Shown piece after piece: positions 1-7,973 of a stretch of DNA of 14,038 bases (positions are counted from its first letter, which is position 1; the number at the start of each line of letters is the position of its first letter). Location of the stretch: positions 1 through 14,038 of the forward strand of contig DLQN01000117.1 in assembly GCA_002477595.1 (NCBI GenBank). Direction: 5' to 3'. Source of the stretch: Roseivirga sp. UBA7431 (GTDB taxonomy: Bacteria > Bacteroidota > Bacteroidia > Cytophagales > Cyclobacteriaceae). A program made the translations under genes and the position numbers. Below the pieces are notes generated by a model that was not told the origin of the DNA, searched no databases, and saw nothing but the letters and a program-made list of their open reading frames with translations.

Positions 1-56
1 ACGCCTAAGTAGGCAATAATGGAGGATCTAATACTTTGCTTAATGACAATTCCCAT
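1..56 (-). CDS. Probable polysaccharide flippase (Wzx-like), N-terminal fragment cut by window edge
   Basis: An ATG on the minus strand at 56-54 opens a frame with no stop to the window edge. It reads MGIVIKQSIRSSIIAYLG. This resembles the N-terminus of Bacteroidota oligosaccharide or O-antigen flippases (MATE/MOP superfamily), which begin with a short basic stretch (xIxxQSxxxxII.YxG) entering the first membrane helix. Such proteins move lipid-linked sugar repeat units across the inner membrane. The start overlaps the stop of the upstream methyltransferase by one base (TAATG), the same junction seen between the GT4 and FkbM genes, so the gene very likely belongs to the same leftward polysaccharide operon. 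Only 18 codons are visible. The reading frame is well supported by the junction; the family call rests on a short N-terminus plus context and could be another membrane protein. Confidence 0.55.
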   Translation of the reverse strand, partial: MGIVIKQSIRSSIIAYLG

Positions 57-775
57 TAGGGCTTCCTCCAAATAATAGTATCCGTTAGGCCAGTACTAGA
101 ATAGATGTTTGGCCAAGTCTCTAGCATCTCATGAATTTCTCTATAGCGTACTCTTTCAGAATTATCAAGGACAAAAAGGCCACCGCTCTTTAGCTTACTA
201 ACCGATTTTTTCGAACATGAAACCCGAGCTCGACCATCTATTAATATGAAGTCAAGCGAGTCATTTGGAATGGAGTCTATGAAGTGGACGTAATCTAGGA
301 ATACATCGTCTTTTATAGGATATGCTTCTGCATCTAGGTAATAATCATCGACACTACTTAGGTTCGGTTTGGTATATGCAGTATTGGGCGGTATCAGTTT
401 GAGGTTTACGTTACTGACCTTATTATTCGTTAACGTTTCTTTGACTATGTTATACCATTCTTCATGGTGTTCAACACTTGTTAGATGGCCTAAAAGTTTG
501 GCGAAATGATAAGTACTTCGTCCACTTCCATATTCTAAACCAACATCGTCTTTCGTTAAGAGTAAGTCGAAAACCTTTATGGAGCTGGCTGTAAGCCAAG
601 GGTGCTGTGGATGCTTTTTTTGGAATTGCTTCGCTTTTAACTTGTAGTAAGGCCTCAACAATCTGTATCGTAAATAAACCAATCCACTACCTGGCCGAGA
701 AGTGATGTTGCGTTCCCTACTATTTTGGGTTATGGTTTTTTTGACGTTCAGAAAATCTTCGAGTGTTATGGCCAT
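56..775 (-). CDS. SAM-dependent methyltransferase-like protein, polysaccharide locus
   Basis: The 239-residue product has a class I methyltransferase core. Motif I is GLEYGSGRS (79-87), followed by the acidic strand end TSVEHHEEWY (99-108). A later core strand is LDFILIDGRAR (174-184), followed by LKSGGLFVLDNSER (195-208). These fit the Rossmann-like SAM fold, in which the Gly-rich loop and the Glu after strand 2 hold SAM. There is no signal peptide, so the protein is probably cytosolic. The first 60 residues are basic and lie outside the core. The ATG at 775 lies 24 bp after the FkbM-type gene's stop, and the stop overlaps the next start by one base. Position between FkbM-type and flippase-like genes suggests it modifies a sugar or a lipid-linked glycan, but the acceptor cannot be read from sequence. 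It is not an FkbM protein itself, as it lacks the IDTEGAE motif. Confidence 0.75.
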   Translation of the reverse strand: MAITLEDFLNVKKTITQNSRERNITSRPGSGLVYLRYRLLRPYYKLKAKQFQKKHPQHPWLTASSIKVFDLLLTKDDVGLEYGSGRSTYHFAKLLGHLTSVEHHEEWYNIVKETLTNNKVSNVNLKLIPPNTAYTKPNLSSVDDYYLDAEAYPIKDDVFLDYVHFIDSIPNDSLDFILIDGRARVSCSKKSVSKLKSGGLFVLDNSERVRYREIHEMLETWPNIYSSTGLTDTIIWRKP

Positions 776-799
776 TAATAAGTGTATTCTTGGGTCAAT

Positions 800-1684
800 C
801 TAAGAGAATAAGTTCGTCTTTTCAGATGGGCTGAAAATGAAGTCATGTGTTTTGCTGAAATCTATGCCTTCCAGGTCGACTATTTTTTCAAAGTTTGAGC
901 CTTCAAGCATGAAGGTTATGTAATTCTCCATTTTCTTAAAAAAGCTGAGAATTTCGTCCCCCTTCTGTGTGGACAGTATTTCGCAAATTACAATTGGTCT
1001 GGAAGATTCTATTGTTTTCTGGCCTCCTTTCAAAACAAATATTTCTGCTCCTTCGGTGTCAATTTTTATTAAGTCAGGTTGCTCGTTTTGTGCTTGGCAA
1101 TAGTTGTCCAAAGTGTCTGTTGTTACCTCACATTCAACGAAAGACTTCTTTGCCACTTTCCCAACCAAGTTGTTTTCGCCAGATAGATTATGATATAAAT
1201 AGCTATACTTCGTGTTCTTCACCTCATGAAATATTGTTTTACCTGTGCTATCGCTGAGCGCAAGATCAACACTTGTAATTGAGCTTTTCATATGATTAAG
1301 CGCAATGTTTTTATTGAGGTAGAATGATGGGCCACTTGCGGGTTCAAATGCCTTCACTTTAACCTTTGAATTTAAATGACTGGCAAGTAGTGAATAGTAA
1401 CCAATGTTCGATCCAACGTCATAGAATACATTCACTTTACTGATTAGTCTTGAAAAGAGGATGGAGTATTCAAATGCTTTATAACCATTCCAAAATAGGA
1501 GATGAGTTACATAACATGTTTGATTGGTGGCCATTTGAAAGCTTCCTTCATCAGTTTTGACTTTGAGGATGCCAGCAGGCGGCATTCGGTATTTTGCAGA
1601 GAGGTTTGGGATAGATTTAAGAATGTTTCTAATCAAAAAATTGACTGGGCCACTGTAAATAAACTTGTATAAAAACAACTTCAT
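800..1684 (-). CDS. FkbM family methyltransferase
   Basis: The 294-residue product shows the FkbM-family signature: SAM-binding motif I FYDVGSNIGYYS (87-98), the acidic FEP (113-115), and the family hallmark LIKIDTEGAE (205-214) followed by VLKGG. Known FkbM-type enzymes are SAM-dependent O-methyltransferases; in bacterial polysaccharide loci they are usually taken to methylate sugar hydroxyls. The first 80 residues are a family-typical N-terminal extension with a hydrophobic, basic start (MKLFLYKFIY) rather than a clear signal peptide. The start ATG overlaps the stop of the upstream GT4 gene by one base (TAATG at 1686-1682), implying one mRNA and probable translational coupling. Methyl groups on such glycans often cap chains or mask epitopes; that role is inference here. 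The family is certain, the substrate unknown. Confidence 0.9.
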   Translation of the reverse strand: MKLFLYKFIYSGPVNFLIRNILKSIPNLSAKYRMPPAGILKVKTDEGSFQMATNQTCYVTHLLFWNGYKAFEYSILFSRLISKVNVFYDVGSNIGYYSLLASHLNSKVKVKAFEPASGPSFYLNKNIALNHMKSSITSVDLALSDSTGKTIFHEVKNTKYSYLYHNLSGENNLVGKVAKKSFVECEVTTDTLDNYCQAQNEQPDLIKIDTEGAEIFVLKGGQKTIESSRPIVICEILSTQKGDEILSFFKKMENYITFMLEGSNFEKIVDLEGIDFSKTHDFIFSPSEKTNLFS

Positions 1685-2907
1685 TAGTTAGCAATTAGGT
1701 TTGTATAAAGCGCTACTAAGTTTTTACCAGTATGTTCCCAATTCCAGATGCCTTTGGTAGTAGCTTGGTTTCCGTTGTCTCCAAATGCCTTGGCTTTCTC
1801 TGGATTATCGTAGAGTAGGTCTACTTGCTTGGCAAAATCTTGAGCATTTCCTGCTTCGAAAATCAATCCACTATTCGTTGCCTTCACTACACGTTTTAAG
1901 GGAGGGGCGTCACTTACGATCACTGGTTTACCTACCATCATTCCCTGAAAGAGCTTATGCGGTATTGTGTGATCAGTATGGCCATTTCGATTATGCGGTA
2001 TTAGGTTGACATCAGCAAGGGCCATGTAAGAGAAGAACTTATGGAATGGTTGATAGCCGTTGATTCTCACCCTGTCTAATACCTTATGTTTTGTTGCTAG
2101 ATTAGTTAGCCATTCTTTGGAATCTGCAGATAATGATCCAGTTATTTCCAGGCGTATGTTCTTAGATTTTGTAAGTCCCAATCCCTCAATGGCAACATCA
2201 ACACCTCTATGAGGGCCTACACCTCCTGTATAAGCCAGTATGAAGTCTTCAGAAGCTCTATCGTAGATGTTTGTGATACGCTCCTGATCGAGAAAACTCT
2301 GGCCCTCACTATTAGTAACTACAGTGATTTTGCTTTGTGGTAGCTTGTGTAGCGCAACCAACCTATCACTCATCTCTTCGACTACTACAATGAGGTGGTC
2401 AGCTTCATGGCAAGCCGTCTTTTCATAATTAAGCCATCGCTCGAAGCCGAAGAAAACGGAATTCTTTAGTCTGATCAATGGGTTTCTCTTCCATTGGAAC
2501 CATACTTTTAAAGCTTCAGGGTAGTTTTCATGTAGGTCTAAGACAACCTTTACGTTGGAGGCCTTTTTGGCAGCCAGAACCGCAGTTTTAGCGAGCGGAA
2601 GATCGTGAACGTGAAATAATGCGAAGTTCTCTTTTTTGTGCAATGCTTTTAGTCTTCTAAGAAAGACCGGTTGTACGAATGAAATCGCTAATAAAATATC
2701 CCAAATCCCTCTCCAGAAGAATGTTTGTGCAATCGGGATCCTATGCACGTGAATGCCATTTACTATCTCTTCAGCGGATTCATTTTTTCGATTTAGGCAG
2801 AGAATATGAATTTCGAAGCCCGACTTTATAAGGGATTTTGTTTCTTTACTCACACGAATATCGTCTGGGTAGACCTCATGTAAGAGCATACAAACTTTCT
2901 TGTTCAT
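1684..2907 (-). CDS. Glycosyltransferase family 4 protein
   Basis: The 407-residue product has a GT-B fold of the GT4 type. The N-terminal domain has HVHDLPL (99-105) and LDLHENYP (123-130). The C-terminal domain opens at about 223 with AYTGGVGPHRG (225-235), the usual donor-phosphate loop, and carries the nucleotide-sugar binding stretch HTIPHKLFQGMMVGKPVI (313-330). The canonical EX7E pattern is degenerate: the usual first Glu position is occupied by His/Thr and the second lies in a PHKLFQ context, as in some active GT4 relatives. It probably adds a sugar to a lipid-linked glycan at the inner face of the cytoplasmic membrane. It is the first gene of a leftward run with two methyltransferases and a flippase-like gene, and it is divergent from wecB. 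The ATG at 2907 gives the normal family N-terminus (KKVCMLLHEVYPDDIRVSKE). Donor and acceptor are unknown. Confidence 0.88.
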   Translation of the reverse strand: MNKKVCMLLHEVYPDDIRVSKETKSLIKSGFEIHILCLNRKNESAEEIVNGIHVHRIPIAQTFFWRGIWDILLAISFVQPVFLRRLKALHKKENFALFHVHDLPLAKTAVLAAKKASNVKVVLDLHENYPEALKVWFQWKRNPLIRLKNSVFFGFERWLNYEKTACHEADHLIVVVEEMSDRLVALHKLPQSKITVVTNSEGQSFLDQERITNIYDRASEDFILAYTGGVGPHRGVDVAIEGLGLTKSKNIRLEITGSLSADSKEWLTNLATKHKVLDRVRINGYQPFHKFFSYMALADVNLIPHNRNGHTDHTIPHKLFQGMMVGKPVIVSDAPPLKRVVKATNSGLIFEAGNAQDFAKQVDLLYDNPEKAKAFGDNGNQATTKGIWNWEHTGKNLVALYTNLIAN

Positions 2908-2912
2908 TGGGT

Positions 2913-2920
2913 CAAATTTA
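2913..2920 (-). promoter_or_regulatory. Candidate -7 element (TAAATTTG) before the GT4 operon
   Basis: On the minus strand this reads TAAATTTG, a perfect match to the Bacteroidota sigma-70 -7 consensus TAnnTTTG. It ends five bases before the GT4 start codon, so transcription from it would give an almost leaderless message. No TTG is seen at the expected -33 distance. It sits in the 69-bp divergent region between the GT4 gene and the preferred wecB start. A short AT-rich motif can occur by chance, so confidence is low. Confidence 0.22.
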
Positions 2921-2976
2921 TGATTGAATTTGTGAAATCATTAGAGGCTAACACTTTTTTAAGTGAAATATATAAT

Positions 2977-4074
2977 ATGCATTTAACCATCATCGCAGGA
3001 GCTCGTCCTAACTTTGTTAAAATCGCTCCCATAATTCACGCAATAGAGAGTCATAATTCGGATTCAGAGGCTATAATTGAATATTCCTTGGTTCATACGG
3101 GACAGCACTATGATGATGCGATGAGTGAGGTCTTCTTTAATGACCTTAGGATTCCTAAACCCAATATCAATTTACAAGTAGGCTCTGGTACGCAGGCACA
3201 GCAAACGGCTAAAATCATGGTTGCGTTTGAGGCCTATCTAATTGAGCATATGACTGACTGTTTAATTGTCGTAGGGGATGTTAATTCCACTATGGCTTGC
3301 AGTATAGTTGCCAAAAAAATGGGTGTTAGAGTAGCGCATGTCGAAGGTGGTTTGAGGTCTGGAGATATGTCTATGCCTGAGGAAATTAACCGTCTCTTAA
3401 CGGATTCCATAACTGACTATTTCTTCACAACCAGTAGCATAGCAGATGAGAACCTAGCTAAAGAAGGGGTTGCGCAAGAGCAAATTTTCATGGTAGGTAA
3501 TACCATGATTGATAGCCTAGTTAGCTCTTACGACAGCTTAAAACAACCCGCCGGAGTAAATGATCTTCTTAAAGGTCAGTACTTCCTATTAACACTTCAT
3601 CGTCCATCAAACGTTGATGATGTAGAAGTGCTTTCAGAGATGTTGTCTACTATAGATGATATGGCAGAGGGGGATGAAAAGATTATTTTTCCTATTCATC
3701 CTCGAACAAAAGCTCAGTTAAGTCAAGGCGTTGAATTCAAAAACATTCATTTTCTTCCCCCATTACCCTACTTAGAATTCCTATACCTCATGCGAGGAGC
3801 ATCTGCAATAATCACAGACTCCGGAGGTATTCAAGAGGAATCGACATATTTAAAGGTACCATGTCTTACACTGAGGGAGAATACTGAAAGGCCAGAGACA
3901 ATCAGTATTGGTAGCAATGTCTTAATCGGGAAGGATATGTCTTTACTTAAATCATCTTTAGAAAGTATTCGCAAAGGCGAATGGAAAAAAGGAGGCATTC
4001 CTGATTTATGGGATGGCAAAGCAGCCATCCGCATAATAGAGCAATTGAGAGGTTTATTATCTGCTACTAATTAG
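2977..4074 (+). CDS. wecB: UDP-N-acetylglucosamine 2-epimerase (non-hydrolysing)
   Basis: It interconverts UDP-GlcNAc and UDP-ManNAc in the cytosol, providing precursor for ManNAc-type sugars of surface polysaccharides. The 365-residue product starts with the family N-terminus TIIAGARPNFVKIAPI. It keeps residues matching the catalytic set of E. coli WecB: Asp in VGDVNST (D101), Glu in HVEGGLRSGD (E123), Glu in MPEEINR (E135/E136) and His in LTLHRPSN (H208). The UDP-binding tail DSGGIQEE (281-288) and ENTERPE (301-307) is intact. An in-frame ATG at 2920 would add 19 residues unlike the family and leave only 12 bp before the divergent GT4 gene, so I prefer the ATG at 2977. It faces away from the polysaccharide operon, and its TAG stop overlaps the TAA of the convergent YfhO gene (4071-4074). 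A UDP-sugar 2-epimerase of closely related specificity is the only serious alternative. Confidence 0.93.
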   Translation: MHLTIIAGARPNFVKIAPIIHAIESHNSDSEAIIEYSLVHTGQHYDDAMSEVFFNDLRIPKPNINLQVGSGTQAQQTAKIMVAFEAYLIEHMTDCLIVVGDVNSTMACSIVAKKMGVRVAHVEGGLRSGDMSMPEEINRLLTDSITDYFFTTSSIADENLAKEGVAQEQIFMVGNTMIDSLVSSYDSLKQPAGVNDLLKGQYFLLTLHRPSNVDDVEVLSEMLSTIDDMAEGDEKIIFPIHPRTKAQLSQGVEFKNIHFLPPLPYLEFLYLMRGASAIITDSGGIQEESTYLKVPCLTLRENTERPETISIGSNVLIGKDMSLLKSSLESIRKGEWKKGGIPDLWDGKAAIRIIEQLRGLLSATN

Positions 4075-6500
4075 GCCTTCTTTAAAGATCTAAAGACGGA
4101 AGCTCCAAACAATAGTACCACCAAGATTGAAAAAATCTGCATCACAATCGTTCCTGCTGTATAAATCTTTGGTACGAATTTAAATTCAATCACATGATTG
4201 CCTGCAGGTACCGCTAAAGCTCTCAAAATGTAATTTGCTCTAAGCATATCGACTGCTTGTCCATCTATGGTAACCTCAAATCCCTTTGGGTAATGAATCT
4301 CTGAAAAGACCGCAAACCCATCTCCAGCGTTATTGGATTCATACTTCCAGTAGCCAGGGTGGTATTCGGTTAAAGCAATATCACCTTTGCTCAGCCCAAT
4401 GTTATTTGGGGTCTCGTTCTTATTAACTACTGCCTTAAGTGAAGGAGTACTCAAAGCTAGTGTTTGATTAAACTCATCATCTGTAGTGTTGGTATATTCA
4501 AGTTCAGTAACAAACCATGCACTGCCGAGCGCATTATTGTTTTTCACAACTCCTTGGGGGCTGTTAGGGTTAATGATTAGATGACTTGTGTTCAGCATAT
4601 TAATGATCGGAAAAGAACTGAAGTCAGCATTCCCAGCTTGAAGATTTTGCCTTAAGGCAGACTCTTCTGCAATCAGTTTGTTGTTAATAATCTCTTGATA
4701 TCTTCGAATTCTAGCACCATGATAACCATTGATCAAATGATGATGATAGGCGATTTTGGCATTATAAAATCCTGAGGTTAAGTCTAGTACCCTGTCTCCA
4801 AGCGTTTCGTTTTGTTTGATGTACTGATCAGCTGGAGATTCTGTGAAGTTTTGGCGAGAAGTAGACTTATTAAAGTTGTCTTCTGAAAGAAAACGTGAAC
4901 TGATAAGGATGACATCTAGCGATGCAATACCTATAAGCCCAATCACAGCAATTGTTTTCGACACCTTTTCGTTTAGATACAAATAGAGTAGAAGGCCAAA
5001 TGCCGCAATGAAACCAAATGCACGAAGGGCATCTCTCTGGAAAAGAGATCTTCTGTCACCTCTGACTGCATCTATTATGGCTTCCTGTATTTGGCTATCG
5101 ATAGCCCCTCTATAGCTGAACATTCCAGAGAATACACCGAGAAGCAGTGCTAGTCCACCAGTTGCTCCTAGCGCAATGAATAGTTTCTTTTGAATCGATT
5201 TACTAAACTTTTGACTGAGTAACTTCTCGAGCGCCAACATGCCTAAAAGTGAGACACTAAAAATCGGAAGTATAATGGTAAATGAGACCGATCGGAATTT
5301 GTTGTACCCTGGGAAATAGTCAAAGAGGAAGTTGTTAATGCCTGGCATATTGCGACCGTAACTCAATATCACACCAAGTACGGCTAGTGAAGCCAGCCAG
5401 ATAACATACTTTCTTTCTACTAAAAGCAGTCCTAAGACAAACAGGAATATCATAACAGCGCCTGCATAATAGGTAGTGGCTGATTCTTTGCCCCAATAAG
5501 TAGGAATACCATTGAGGAAGTTCTGGAGTTGTGCTCCGTTGACCCCATTCTGTTTTAAGAATGTAGCGAGTTCTCCGTCTTCTGGAAATGGTCCGCTACC
5601 ACCTAATACATTAGGAATAAAGAGTGTGAACGGGTCCCAAATACCGTTTGAGTATTGGAAAGCATACGTCTTCCCAAGACCATCATCGTTCATTTCAGAA
5701 TTTGCTTGTTGCGAGAGTTCTGATTTCCCTCTGTTGGAATATTTTCCATACTCATAAGTCGCATAAAATTCACCAAAAAAGGTTCCGATTGCGAGAACCA
5801 ATGCAGCCATGAGGAGTCCCAGTCTTTTTAGATAATCTTGGACTTGCTTATCTCTAATGGCATAAATGAGTTGTATTAAGCCATAAATACCAATGACGAA
5901 GGCGAGATAATAGGTGATTTGTAAGTGATTTACCCTGAGTTGCATTGCCAAGGCGAGTGCGGTAAGACTAGCCCCTAAGATCTTGTTTCTGGTAAAGCAC
6001 AAGTGTACTGCACCCATAACGAGTGGCATAAACGATACTGCTGAAATTCTTGCATTATGGCCAGCTGTTAGGCCAATTAAATTATAGGAAGAAAGTCCAA
6101 AGGAAATAGCTCCTATTATTGCTAAATATGGCCTTACCTTAAAGCAGAGTAGCATTATGTAAAAGGAAAGCATAGATGCGAAGATGATTCTCACTGGGTG
6201 AGGAAGGCCTAGCGTGTAGATCGCATGAGCAGACTTAATAAGTTGGTTACCCCACTTTACACTGATGAGATAGGCTGGCATGCCTCCAAAAATTGAATTC
6301 GTCCAAAGCCCTTCTTCTCCAGTTTGCTCGCGGTACTCCATTAACTCTTGAGCACTACCTTGCCACTGAACAATGTCACTTTGAAAAAGCGTTTTTTCTT
6401 CGAAGAATACTGGCTTGAAAAAGACGAGCGTAAGTACTAAGAAAACTATGACAGCGACTAAGTGGGGGAGGACATCTTTTTGAAAATCAATCTTTCTCAT
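4071..6500 (-). CDS. YfhO family multi-spanning membrane protein (GT-C-like)
   Basis: The 809-residue integral membrane protein has one hydrophobic helix near the start (about 11-33), then an outside loop with SDIVQWQGSAQE (41-52) and WTNSIFGGMPAYL (66-78). Some ten or more further helices follow to about 535, then a soluble domain (about 540-775), a last helix (about 783-803) and a basic tail. The N-terminal acidic loop, the NHLQITYYLAF helix (191-201) and the GYNKFRSVSF segment (398-407) match the YfhO family. In Bacillus, YfhO works with the glycosyltransferase CsbB to glycosylate lipoteichoic acid from a polyprenyl-sugar donor; Bacteroidota lack that polymer, so the acceptor here is unknown. 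A GT-C type sugar transfer from a lipid carrier is inference. I chose the ATG at 6500; an in-frame TTG at 6521 would add seven residues. The gene is convergent with wecB, stops overlapping by 4 bp, and divergent from ffh. Confidence 0.82.
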   Translation of the reverse strand: MRKIDFQKDVLPHLVAVIVFLVLTLVFFKPVFFEEKTLFQSDIVQWQGSAQELMEYREQTGEEGLWTNSIFGGMPAYLISVKWGNQLIKSAHAIYTLGLPHPVRIIFASMLSFYIMLLCFKVRPYLAIIGAISFGLSSYNLIGLTAGHNARISAVSFMPLVMGAVHLCFTRNKILGASLTALALAMQLRVNHLQITYYLAFVIGIYGLIQLIYAIRDKQVQDYLKRLGLLMAALVLAIGTFFGEFYATYEYGKYSNRGKSELSQQANSEMNDDGLGKTYAFQYSNGIWDPFTLFIPNVLGGSGPFPEDGELATFLKQNGVNGAQLQNFLNGIPTYWGKESATTYYAGAVMIFLFVLGLLLVERKYVIWLASLAVLGVILSYGRNMPGINNFLFDYFPGYNKFRSVSFTIILPIFSVSLLGMLALEKLLSQKFSKSIQKKLFIALGATGGLALLLGVFSGMFSYRGAIDSQIQEAIIDAVRGDRRSLFQRDALRAFGFIAAFGLLLYLYLNEKVSKTIAVIGLIGIASLDVILISSRFLSEDNFNKSTSRQNFTESPADQYIKQNETLGDRVLDLTSGFYNAKIAYHHHLINGYHGARIRRYQEIINNKLIAEESALRQNLQAGNADFSSFPIINMLNTSHLIINPNSPQGVVKNNNALGSAWFVTELEYTNTTDDEFNQTLALSTPSLKAVVNKNETPNNIGLSKGDIALTEYHPGYWKYESNNAGDGFAVFSEIHYPKGFEVTIDGQAVDMLRANYILRALAVPAGNHVIEFKFVPKIYTAGTIVMQIFSILVVLLFGASVFRSLKKA

Positions 6501-6535
6501 TCTTACACCTTTGTAAACCAAGCACCAATATCTCT

Positions 6536-6582
6536 ATAAGCCTTCTAATACGAAAGGTTTTGTATGCAAAATCAAGGCTTAT
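6536..6582. repeat. 9-bp perfect inverted repeat in the yfhO/ffh divergent region
   Basis: ATAAGCCTT (6536-6544) is matched exactly by its reverse complement AAGGCTTAT (6574-6582), with a 29-bp spacer. It lies about midway in the 138-bp region between the YfhO start at 6500 and the ffh start at 6639. The arms are about 38 bp apart centre to centre, or between three and four helical turns. It could be an operator-like pair of half-sites or a weak long-loop RNA hairpin. No U-tract follows either arm, so it is not a terminator. No convincing promoter hexamers were recognised around it. Confidence 0.4.
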
Positions 6583-6638
6583 GACTCTTTTAATGCTAGG
6601 AAATTTGGCTAATTTTAAGGCGCAAATTATTGGCAGAT

Positions 6639-7973
6639 ATGTTCGAAAGTTTAAGTGGAAAGTTAGATAAGGCCTTTAAGACCCTAAAGGGACAAGGAAA
6701 GATTACTGAAATCAACGTTGCTACCACCGTAAAGGAGATTAGACGTGCGCTGATAGATGCTGATGTTAACTACAAGGTAGCCAAAGAAGTTACTGATAAA
6801 ATCAGAGAAGAGGCACTTGGTAGAGATGTGTTAATCTCTGTTTCTCCAGGCCAATTATTGACCAAAATTGTCAGCGAAGAACTCACCGAAATGATGGGGG
6901 GCCAGAAGACTGACATCTCCATTCAAGGGGATCCGGCAGTAATTCTTATTTCAGGACTACAAGGTTCTGGTAAGACGACTTTTTCTGGAAAGCTAGCAAT
7001 GTTACTCAAATCTCAAGGACGTCAAGTAATGTTGACAGCTTGTGATATCTATCGTCCTGCTGCGATTGAACAATTGAAGGTCTTAGGCGAGCAGATTGAG
7101 GTTGATGTATATGCGGAACCTGATAATAAGAATGCCATTGATATTGCCAACAATGCGATAAAACACGCTAAGGCTCACGGCAAAAAAATAGTCATCATAG
7201 ATACTGCTGGACGTTTGGCAATTGATGACCAAATGATGCAAGAGATTGAACAGTTAAAAGCAGCTGTTAATCCTTCTGAGACACTGTTTGTAGTCGATTC
7301 AATGACAGGTCAAGATGCTGTAAATACCGCCAAGACCTTTAATGAAAGATTAAACTTTGATGGAGTTGTTCTTACCAAGTTAGATGGTGATTCTAGGGGT
7401 GGTGCAGCCCTTTCCATTCGAAACGTTGTTGAGAAGCCTATTAAATATATCTCCACTGGAGAGAAAATGGAGGCCATTGACGTCTTCTATCCCGAACGTA
7501 TGGCCAGCCGTATTCTTGGGATGGGTGATGTGGTCTCACTCGTTGAAAAGGCTCAGCAGTCTTTTGACGAAGAGGAAGCGAAGATTCTTAATAAGAAGAT
7601 CCGTCAGAATAAATTTGACTTTGATGATTTCTTATCTCAACTGGAGCAAATCAAAAAGATGGGTAACCTCAAGGATCTGATGGGTATGATCCCTGGTATG
7701 GGGAAAGCGCTCAAAGGGGTTGACTTAGATGACGATTCATTCAAGCCGATAGAGGCCATCATCAAGTCAATGACTAAGGATGAGCGTGCCAACCCAGAAG
7801 TGCTAAATGGAAGCAGGAGAAAGCGCATTGCTGAAGGTTCAGGTACTTCAATTCAGCAAGTAAATAATCTAATGAAGCAATTCGGAGATATGCGTAAAAT
7901 GATGAAAGCCATGAATAAGATGGGTGGAAAGCGTGCAATGTCTGGTCTTGCAAATATGATGGGGAATAAATAA
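6639..7973 (+). CDS. ffh: Signal recognition particle protein Ffh (SRP54 GTPase)
   Basis: Ffh binds 4.5S RNA and signal sequences on nascent membrane proteins, then docks with FtsY to deliver the ribosome to the translocon. The 444-residue product has the expected order: N domain (about 1-95); G domain with P-loop GLQGSGKTT (106-114), CDIYRPAA (135-142), DTAGR (188-192), TKLDGDSRGGAALS (246-259); and a Met-rich M domain (about 325-444) with the RNA-binding GSRRKRIAEGSG (391-402). All GTPase motifs are intact. I start at ATG 6639 because MFESLSGKLDKAFKTLKG aligns with the usual Ffh start; an in-frame TTG at 6630 would only add three residues. The gene stands alone, divergent from the YfhO gene, and its TAA directly abuts the stop of the convergent lipoprotein gene. 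The 4.5S RNA gene is not in the window. Confidence 0.98.
   Translation: MFESLSGKLDKAFKTLKGQGKITEINVATTVKEIRRALIDADVNYKVAKEVTDKIREEALGRDVLISVSPGQLLTKIVSEELTEMMGGQKTDISIQGDPAVILISGLQGSGKTTFSGKLAMLLKSQGRQVMLTACDIYRPAAIEQLKVLGEQIEVDVYAEPDNKNAIDIANNAIKHAKAHGKKIVIIDTAGRLAIDDQMMQEIEQLKAAVNPSETLFVVDSMTGQDAVNTAKTFNERLNFDGVVLTKLDGDSRGGAALSIRNVVEKPIKYISTGEKMEAIDVFYPERMASRILGMGDVVSLVEKAQQSFDEEEAKILNKKIRQNKFDFDDFLSQLEQIKKMGNLKDLMGMIPGMGKALKGVDLDDDSFKPIEAIIKSMTKDERANPEVLNGSRRKRIAEGSGTSIQQVNNLMKQFGDMRKMMKAMNKMGGKRAMSGLANMMGNK

Noticed and set aside
967..1257. Rightward open frame of 96 codons inside the FkbM gene
   Set aside because: Antisense to a clear FkbM methyltransferase, Leu/Cys/Ser-rich composition, no recognisable motif; a shadow frame.
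1..4074. Polysaccharide genes as a recently acquired island
   Set aside because: No integrase, tRNA, direct repeat or insertion sequence is visible, and base composition is not obviously different from the ffh or pdhB region by eye.
6610..6617. TAATTTTA as a -7 element for ffh
   Set aside because: One mismatch from TAnnTTTG but no TTG at -33 distance; too weak in an AT-rich region.
6630..6638. TTG start for ffh adding three residues
   Set aside because: The ATG at 6639 gives MFESL..., aligned with the usual Ffh N-terminus.
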